Origin: Fratercula arctica
Lineage: Eukaryota; Chordata; Aves; Charadriiformes; Alcidae
Direction: 5' to 3'
Assembly: GCA_947846985.1 (NCBI GenBank)
Contig: CANTUZ010000002.1
Coordinates: 127,496,889-127,560,888 of the forward strand
DNA: 64,000 bases
This document shows positions 56,401-64,000 of the stretch, piece by piece. The translations under genes and the position numbers were made by a program. Numbering within the stretch: position 1 is the stretch's first letter; the number at the start of each line of letters is the position of its first letter. Below the pieces are notes generated by a model that worked only from the letters and a program-made list of their open reading frames with translations, searched no databases and was not told the origin of the DNA.

Positions 56401-58402
56401 AGCCATATCCCTGAGGAACACCACCATGGAGAGAGTACCCTCACACTGCAGCACACACAGCCCACCCCACACGGTGGGGACTCCTCTTCAGGGCCTTTTT
56501 CCACCAAAAGGCATCCAAAGCCACCTCTCCGACATTCCCAGTGAGTGTGGAATACCAATCATGGCCCTAAAATGCACCCCCACGTAGCTGGGGGCAGACC
56601 CCAACCCTTTAGACACCCAATGCTCTGTGTGTGCTTTTAAATATCCTTGCTAAAAAAATGCTTTTCTGTAGGAAAAGGCTTTTTTTCCTTAGGTCCCACT
56701 CGCTAAGAGCTGAAATATCTACAAGATCAAGGACCAAGAACTTCACTACCCAGTGAAGTCATCCTGAATGCAAATATTGTAAATTAAACCTTAACTATTC
56801 CATAACATCTCTTGTGGAGTAGCTCCTTTTTGGTAGACACTGCCCGTGATTTAGCTCTTCCAGCTCCAAATTCCCACTCCTGTTAGGTAAGACATATGTG
56901 TATATTCAATTTCCAAAGTGATATGGCTTATCTGCAGAGAATTCTGTGTTTCCACTGGGGTGTTTGATCTTATTTACTGAAGGCCAAAGGCCTCTGATGT
57001 GAAACAACTGTAGTTACCTTTGGGTATTTGCTCTTATTACAGAAGAATTCAATTTTGGTCTATTCTTCAAGACAAAAATGCTTGGTTTTTCCAGCTCACT
57101 TTTTGTACTGCACTCTAAGCACTGTACAACATGATATGGTGCATCTATGAAAAATGATAAATTATTATTCAGCTTTTATGTCCAAAAATTCCAGCACTAT
57201 GACTGAACTGTATCTCTCCATATAAAAAAGCAGCTATCACCTAGTCTTTCGCTGCGCAAGTTATGCAAAAAGTTGCACTGTCTGGTGGTAATTTGAATTT
57301 GAAAAGCATCGGACACTGTGAATCTCAATTAAATTTATGGATCATAGTTTAATTTTCATTTATTTGTGTTTGGTTTTGAAAATTCGTTGTATTATTACAA
57401 GAGGACATAGAGCTTGTTTGTACTCCTGGGAAATCAGGCATGCGAAGAGCATTATGCTCTTTCCCCCCCGCCCTTTCTTTATTAATTCAAAATACCTTTT
57501 GAAATTAAAAATAAACAAATGCAGAAAGCTCTCATTTCTACCATTTGAGACCTCTTTCTATGCAGTCTCCAGTGACAGCTTTATGATTTATTTAATCATG
57601 AAGTAGAAAGGAGGTGAGGGAGAAAGGCATTTTGGTCTCAGCCTCTATTTGCATAAAAATTATTTTCTTCTCCATGTGTAGTGAGGTGGCTTTTTAGACA
57701 GTTTACGTATCTCTATCTTTCATGTGAGATATCAGGTCACTGCCCCTTTTTCTTTTTGTGTCATAAGCCCCTGAAAGCCAAATAACAAAATTAAAATAAC
57801 TGTGATAATAATTGATAATAATATAAACCTGCTTGACTGTCATCATAAAAGCAGTATGTAATTTATTTTCAGGCTATTTTAATAGAATGCGCTGATAGGG
57901 ATTTCCTTCTTTTTCAGCAGCAAAAAGAGGTCAGTTCCACCTATTAATTCCCAAAATTTACTTTCTTTAAGGGCTGCTGCACTCTAAGAAATTGTGTTGA
58001 TGCATCAAGAAATTTCCTCCAGAGCGCTGGAGGGTGTATCAGCAGGGATACGGCAACATTAGGTGCAGCCCACAGGTGTACAGATTGCTTGGTCTGAGAA
58101 GGGACAGAAGGAGATGACTCAGCATGAACAAAACAGACAACTCCTCGGTAGGGAGCCACATCCCGCTTCAGGGAGTGCCTAAGTCAGAAGTATAGCACCG
58201 CAGGCTGCTCCTGCATCTGACGGAGGACGAGAGGCATCTCCCGTGAGAGACAGTTCACCAGCTGCTGCTGGTTCTCACTTGGCTCATCTTCACATCTGCC
58301 TGCTGAGTGTAAGGTGACATGGCTCTAAAACCAGGTGCCTCTGCTCAGGGTCGAAAGTTGGGGAAGTCTTTTGAATTTAATCTGAGCCTCTGTGGATGGC
58401 AA

Positions 58403-58460
58403 CCGGGAGGGAATGATTAAAACACCGGGAGCGAATGATTAAAACACAGGGAGTGGGAAT
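58403..58460. repeat. 22-bp tandem repeat, two full and one partial copy
   Basis: Units CCGGGAGGGAATGATTAAAACA (58403-58424) and a copy differing by one base (58425-58446) are followed by the partial CAGGGAGTGGGAAT. The array ends 25 bp before the small ORF at 58486. Confidence 0.9.
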
Positions 58461-58485
58461 AGCATCAATGAGCTGCCTTGCCACC

Positions 58486-58653
58486 ATGGCGAGTAATGTA
58501 TTAGTGGAGGGTGACATAGACATTAACAAGCAGCCCTTTCCAGTGCATGGGAGAAAGAGATCTTGGAGTCCAAACCAAGCACTTAGAGAGCTTAGAGACA
58601 GACTGCGTGATGAGTTACAGAAGGAGGTGAAGCAAGCCTTCACCAAGTCTTAA
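58486..58653 (+). CDS. Small ORF, 55 codons, perfect Kozak context, unknown
   Basis: The ATG is in GCCACCATGG, the optimal vertebrate initiation context. The reading is MASNVLVEGDIDINKQPFPV, then a basic patch HGRKRSWSP and a charged helix-like end (ALRELRDRLRDELQKEVKQ) before TAA. The frame is open upstream to 58435. I recognise no family. It could be a microprotein, a terminal exon of an unseen transcript, a decayed processed copy, or chance. Its length alone is not significant; the context and helix pattern make it worth a check. Confidence 0.2.
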   Translation: MASNVLVEGDIDINKQPFPVHGRKRSWSPNQALRELRDRLRDELQKEVKQAFTKS

Positions 58654-61600
58654 GTTGTCTTCTGGTGTTCAGTCTCAGAAGGCAGGCTCATTGAGCTAGG
58701 AAGAAGAATACTTATTTTGTGCATTAGACTTCAGAAACTCATTCACTCTTTTGGCATTTCAGGACTCAGGCATGTGGTTTTGTACTCTTTATATCTGGAG
58801 GATGCTACCAAGGCATATAGGTGTGGAGCTTTAGGCATATGAAGAATGATGTGTGTTTTGTAAATGCTCATGACATCTACCTGTCAGACTGTCACACCTG
58901 AGGGGGTATATGGCCCTTCAGGCTCTTGGAAATATGACTTCTAAATGTGCATTGAGTCATCTTTAGTAGTAAGATTAGTTTGCAGGAGTGCTGAACATCT
59001 ATCACTTCTAACAGTGCACATGCTCAATACTCCCAGCTAACAAGCCCGGTATGTAAACCCAGCTTTAAGCAACCAAAAGTGAAAAGCTGGCCCTACGTTC
59101 TGCCTTTCAATTCCCTTGCACAGACCTCTGATAGCTGGAGAAAGACATGCACATCAAGAACAGTAAAACCACTTTCTGGGAATGTGTAATCCTTAAAAAT
59201 GTCTTCACATGCAGAACCCCTCTATCCCTTGGTTTGTAATAGAGAAATCCCAAAAATCAACCTGTTATAAAACAGGTGTTTTATAACAAAACTTACTTGT
59301 GTTGTCACTGGAAGAAGGTAGATCCCAAAATACCTTATAACTGCTCAAATTATTTCAGTCTGGTTAAAATACAGAGGGCAGTGGATCCATAAGGAAGAGT
59401 TTGTTTGGTTTTTTCCCTAAACAGATTTTTGTAGGCAACACCTCTCATGTGGTAACATGAGAGTTTATGAAAGTCTTGTATTCACCTGGGTCTCTGGTTG
59501 TTCAGTTTATTTCACCTAAGCTGAAGAACTGGACCCTACATTCTGTTGCTCAAGTTCCCAGTCAAAGTAGCAGCTGTCTGTGGCTCCAGAGGACTCAAGC
59601 GCATACATTTAGTTTGAAAGGAAATGCAAGTTAATCATCCACAAACAGTATTCTGATCTAATTTCCCTTTGCTGCCAGTAAGTACAGTGCTTTAATTCCA
59701 TGAGGACATAAAATATAATCAGGACTGAGCTGTTTAGGAGGAGAAATACTAATGGAGTGGCCTATGTTAATCTTGTTTCATTAGTTTTAAAATTTTCTAT
59801 TACTTGCTTGCAACCTTATGCCATCTGCCCGAATTACCATAGGGAGAGTCCTCTCTGTATGCATGTACTGTAGTTCTCTTTGCCCTGCTGCTGAATACTT
59901 CAATTTCAGATGGTGATCCTTCAAATATTTTTCTATGAGACAGCTTTAAATCATGTGTCAGAGAGGTCAGTACTTAGCTAAGTTTTAGCCAATTGGTTGT
60001 CATGTCAATATGCAGACAACACAGACAAAATAAGATCATTTAAAACCAAAATAAGCCCAAGAGAGATCACATTGTGCTCGCTGCCCATGTACCTCTGCTT
60101 TTCCACCACTCTATAAAAGGTATGGTCCCACATTTTAGTGCAGCGCTGCTCTGGAATGATTGCACTAGCGTGGCGGTGGTACGCAAACAATAATTTCCTT
60201 TCTCTTCTCCGAATTGGAAACTCAGTCTTGCCAATCTGCCAGGTAAGGAGGCTAAGCCTCCCTCTTCAAGCCAGCTGCTCCAAGAGAGGGGGGTTGCTTG
60301 CTGAAGAGAAGGCAGTCTTGCAAGGCCGGATCTTGTGGGAACGATGCTAAGCGAGGGTCTCCCTCCCCTCTGGCCCACCTGACATGGCCTTCTCACAGTT
60401 TGCCCCCAGAGTGGGACAAGAAGTTTGTTAGCGTCAGCAGCGGGCGCATCCCAGGCAGCTCTCTCCCAGGAAGCCAGCCACTGCTCCGAGGGCTCTCTGC
60501 TCCCTGCGACAGCTGTGTTCAGTGCTAATGAAACATCTGGGAATGCAGAGAGCAAAACTCAACCTGACGTTTACCATCTAGATCTGGGTATACTTGTACT
60601 GTATCTTTTCTTAGATAGAAGACTGGGTGGGTTTATTTCTCTACGGTTAAAAAATCTACACGTTTGGACTGAATGAAAAATGGGTCATTTATCCTCCGTG
60701 AAGTTGAGCCTTTTGTAGGAGACCCATGAATCAGCCCAAATTAAATTCTGCTTGAAGCTTCTTCCTAAACATCTCTTAAATTTCACTTGGGAAAAAAAAA
60801 GAAAAGTGCTCAGCCTGTAGCTGAAATACAGGGCAAACACTAGATGGAAGAATCTCAGTTAACGGTCAAAAAATTCTGCTTTTTCTTCTTTGTAATTTGA
60901 CTTAGTTATAAGTCTCAGTTGCAGTGGCTGGGTCTGAGGCCACTCAGCTGATGCTTAGTTGGTGGCAAATTCTGCCTGTAAATTTCCATTTTGCATCTTG
61001 ACTTTGTGCTTCAGGTGAGCCTTTTCTTCCCCTCAGTTTAGCAAATACATTCAGAGAAAATCGGGAAAGTCTTGATTGTTCCTCTTTAAACACCCCTCTC
61101 TCCCTTGCTTCTGAGAATTATCTGAGTGATTCAGAGGGAGCAGTGATGAGTCGTGAGGGTAATGTATTAAGACTGGCTTTCAGACAACAGTTTCCCATAA
61201 TTAATATGACTGGCAAATACTTCACCTGAAGTTTTACCTCGAATAGGCTGCTCTGTGATTTGTCTGGTGAGTCATAGATACCATCTGATTTATGTATATT
61301 CCATTTATTGCAGTCCGTTACTAGCAAAAGGACCTCCACAATGACAGCATGGATGAAATTATTTCTCCTGTTCAAATTAGCACAAAGCCAGGCTCACCTA
61401 GGTGTTGTCTTTCTCTGACTAGCTCATTTATATACGGAATCCTACCTCCACTCGACCTCTTCCTCCACGCATCGCTCGTTCTGCTCATTGTTAAGGCATT
61501 CAGAAAGGAAAATAGAGTTTAAACAAAAAATACTTCTTAATCATGGACAAACTGTTGCTGGTTTACATCACGTTACGGTAGATTTGTGTCACAACAACAC

Positions 61601-64000
61601 AAGCCACCTGTTTGTAAAGTACTTGGTTAGTTGTCATCCTACCGCCTTGAGACAGTTCAGGCTTTCCTTGTAGCTGTACGCTCATCTGTGGAAAGCAGTG
61701 CTTATAATCCTGTAACCTTGGAGATGGATCATCTGATTGAGAATCCCATTGGCAGCAATTAGTAAACTGGGCCTGTGTTTGGATATTGTATCATGCCACT
61801 TCTAGGCTTTCCTGACTTGCGAGCAGAGGAGGGGCTGGATCGCAGCACCCTGCAGGATTCGGTGACCACCTACCTGGTGTTTGAAATGGGATTACAGGTT
61901 GGGTGGCTGCCTGTACAGCCAAAATTAAACAGAAAAAAAGGTGAGGGACATACCAAACAGCATGGAATCAGTCTTAGATCCCTTCTCAGGTGATATATAT
62001 TCCTGACATCTTTATAATAATCTTCAGGTCATTAATTAAGAGACCAGTGACTGATTCAGAAAGTCTGTTATCCCAGGCTACCAGCCAATGGAGATAGGTA
62101 GGTACCACAATGTTCAACGCATGCTACAGGTCTCCAACATAGATGTCACACCTTTGACTGAGCAGAGAATGAGGATCTCACAGTCTGGAGATTAAGTGAT
62201 CTGAACTTCTCTCTGTTCTTTTTAATTTAGAGAGCACCCTATAAAACCTGCCTGAGTCTCTCTCAAGCACCGAAGGTGGTTTTCAAAATACAGACCCGGT
62301 CTCTTAGGGCACTCCTGGCTCAGCACTTCTACACGCAGAAGAAGTGGCTATTTTTCATGATGAAACACTTGCTGTTTGACTTGCTCTATTACAAAATGCC
62401 TTACTGAGGAAAGGTAGCTGTTTCCTGCATCAGCGACAGTGAGGCTTTTCAACGTCTGGCACCAGATTTAGTTTTCTAAAATACATTCATTTTTATATTT
62501 CTGCACAATTTCAAAATTTAATTTTATAAAATAAATTTATTCAATTTTTTTAAAAAATGGACTTGGTGCCTGCCCAGATGCAGGTCAGTTCCAAGCTTGT
62601 CTCTGGTGACAGTTGTCTGATCTGTGCCCTATACTCCATAACAACCCAGTCAATAACTGTGATTGAATCCAAGGCTTTAAGAGCAGTATTTATCACAGCT
62701 TCCTTGGACTTCACCTGGGAACAGTGCAAGATGGGCAGAAGGAAGCTTGATTTAATATCCTGCTCATCAGTTGGCCGAGTTCTGTGCAAGCAAGACAGCA
62801 TTGCTAATGGGTGAGCAGAGATTACTATGTGAGACATGATATGACAGACGTCTGTCCAGGAAGTCACAGTGCTGCTCACTGAGCAATGTATTATTGTTGG
62901 AGCAAAGTCATTTCTTGGCTACCAGCTTCGGTTACTGTGGTCATAGTAAGGAGAAGATTCAGGCAAAGGAAGACATAAAAAAATGAGCACGCTAAGGAAA
63001 AGAGGCACCAGCAACAGGTGATGAGGGAAAATGGTAAATGGTTTAACTGTGACCAAGACTTTCTTTTTGTGTCACATGGTGGCTTTAAAGAATGGCAACC
63101 TGTTGCTTTATCTGATGTTACAGCTTTTCTTCCTGCATCTCCATCAGTGCGGTTTTGTCTCTCAGAGAAGGTGTGCTGTGTCCACAGCTCACATATTCTA
63201 CCTGCTGCATTTTTACAACAGCCCAAGTCAGTCAGTCATTCAGGATATGAGCAGTGCTCCAACCTCCAAAGCATGGTATGTGTCTACACAGCTCGCAGCT
63301 ATGCTGGGTCCGTTATCTGATCCTGTGAATGGAGCTCCGACATGAGTCACAGTCTGAACTGGCACTCTGTCTCATTCACTTGATTTACAAACATACCATT
63401 TGCAGAGGAAGAAAAAGCTTTAATTTACAACACTCCGTATTACTCAAAGGAAAGACTACATGACAAACTTGACATTAAACCAGTAGTAGGTTTGCTACTT
63501 CTCTCTGAAAGCTAAAGTTTCTCTGACATGGACTAGATGGGTTACTGCCTCAGAGAAGTTCTTGGAAAGTCTTTACTTCACATTGAAATTGGTGATCTGA
63601 AGTCATATCTACTTGTCTGAAGAAGCAGAATTAGGAGGAAGAGAGGAGAACTGGTAGCCGTGCGTAGCTTTCTGGCACTGGTGGCCAGTGCGTACCACTT
63701 ACCCCGACAGCCTCTCAGGATGATCCTTCCTTTACTAGACAGTTCTCCAGCAGGGCTGGAAGGGAGCAGAAGTGATAGATGGATGATTGATCAGGAGGTC
63801 TTCAAAAACTTCTCTTGAGAGGAATGAAGAATTATGTGTGGATAGATTCAGGAAAGGCTGTTCTGATCATGCAGCCTTGACATTCATGTGTTTGTAAGGC
63901 TCACCTCTTGGGTTTCCTTCATTTTCCTGGACAGTGGTGGGACTAGGTTTTATGCAAATCTGTAGTTAATCACTCTCAACAAAAAGTAATGCCAGTGAGG

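Larger units (their letters stand above)
53549..64000. other. Region beyond TRIM55 exon 9; last intron and/or intergenic DNA
   Basis: No exon, RNA gene or transposon is recognised in these 10.4 kb apart from the small ORF at 58486. AATAAA hexamers at 54802 and 55172 could serve a read-through TRIM55 transcript. The neighbour expected from mammalian gene order (CRH, minus strand) was sought by its mature peptide and not found, so the final TRIM55 exon may be here unrecognised or outside the window. Confidence 0.5.

Noticed and set aside
60067..60555. 162-codon minus-strand frame
   Set aside because: No family resemblance or start context; several overlapping frames are open on the other strand too.
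61775..61993. 72-codon frame with an upstream TTCTAG as a TRIM55 terminal exon
   Set aside because: The phase-0 reading after TTCTAG reaches a stop quickly, and the sequence has no similarity to the known MuRF2 C-terminus.
53549..64000. CRH gene expected next to TRIM55
   Set aside because: No frame contains anything like the CRH mature peptide; it must lie outside the window if gene order is kept.
1..64000. Bacterial-type systems, CRISPR arrays or operons
   Set aside because: The window is vertebrate nuclear DNA with spliced genes and LINEs; no regularly spaced repeats of CRISPR type were seen.

Overview
The window is vertebrate nuclear DNA and almost certainly from a bird. The evidence is the many CR1 LINE copies with the avian 3' end (an ATTCTATG-type octamer repeat), one ERVL-like solo LTR of avian type, and two intron-bearing genes that closely match vertebrate families. 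I cannot name the species. Only a few percent of the window codes for protein.

Layout. 1-4906 is intron sequence of DNAJC5B (cysteine string protein beta), whose last coding exon is 4907-5001 on the plus strand; a probable 3' untranslated region runs on to a polyadenylation signal near 8454. From 10.2 to 17.7 kb lies a cluster of five intact tRNA genes: two tRNA-Tyr(GTA), each with an identical 18-nt intron, and three identical tRNA-Arg(ACG). Four of them form two head-to-head Tyr/Arg pairs in opposite order, so one pair is an inverted copy of the other. The spacer of each pair contains a GCGCATGCGC palindrome. From 15 to 26 kb the same array continues as at least five decayed tRNA copies (three Tyr-like, two Arg-like). 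CR1 copies are interspersed through the cluster. A 644-bp solo LTR with TG/CA ends and a perfect 5-bp target duplication sits at 22572-23215.

TRIM55 (MuRF2) lies on the plus strand. Nine coding exons from 32497 to 53482 give 499 codons through RING, B-box, coiled coil, COS box, an acidic region and a conserved FYPSWYK motif. Exon 6 is a 23-nt microexon followed by a 99-nt intron. The final exon known from mammals was not found; it may lie in the last 10 kb or beyond the window. Read-through from exon 9 would give a 520-residue form ending at 53548. The 5' end is a CpG-rich leader with an in-frame upstream ATG in a strong context.

From 53.5 to 64 kb I recognise no gene. There is one small ORF with a perfect Kozak context at 58486-58653, next to a 22-bp tandem repeat. 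The order DNAJC5B - tRNA-Tyr cluster - TRIM55 agrees with what I recall of human 8q13. CRH, the next gene there, is not in this window. The tRNA genes are transcribed by RNA polymerase III and serve translation in every cell. TRIM55 acts in striated muscle and DNAJC5B is a membrane-anchored co-chaperone. There is no sign of a functional link among them beyond old linkage.
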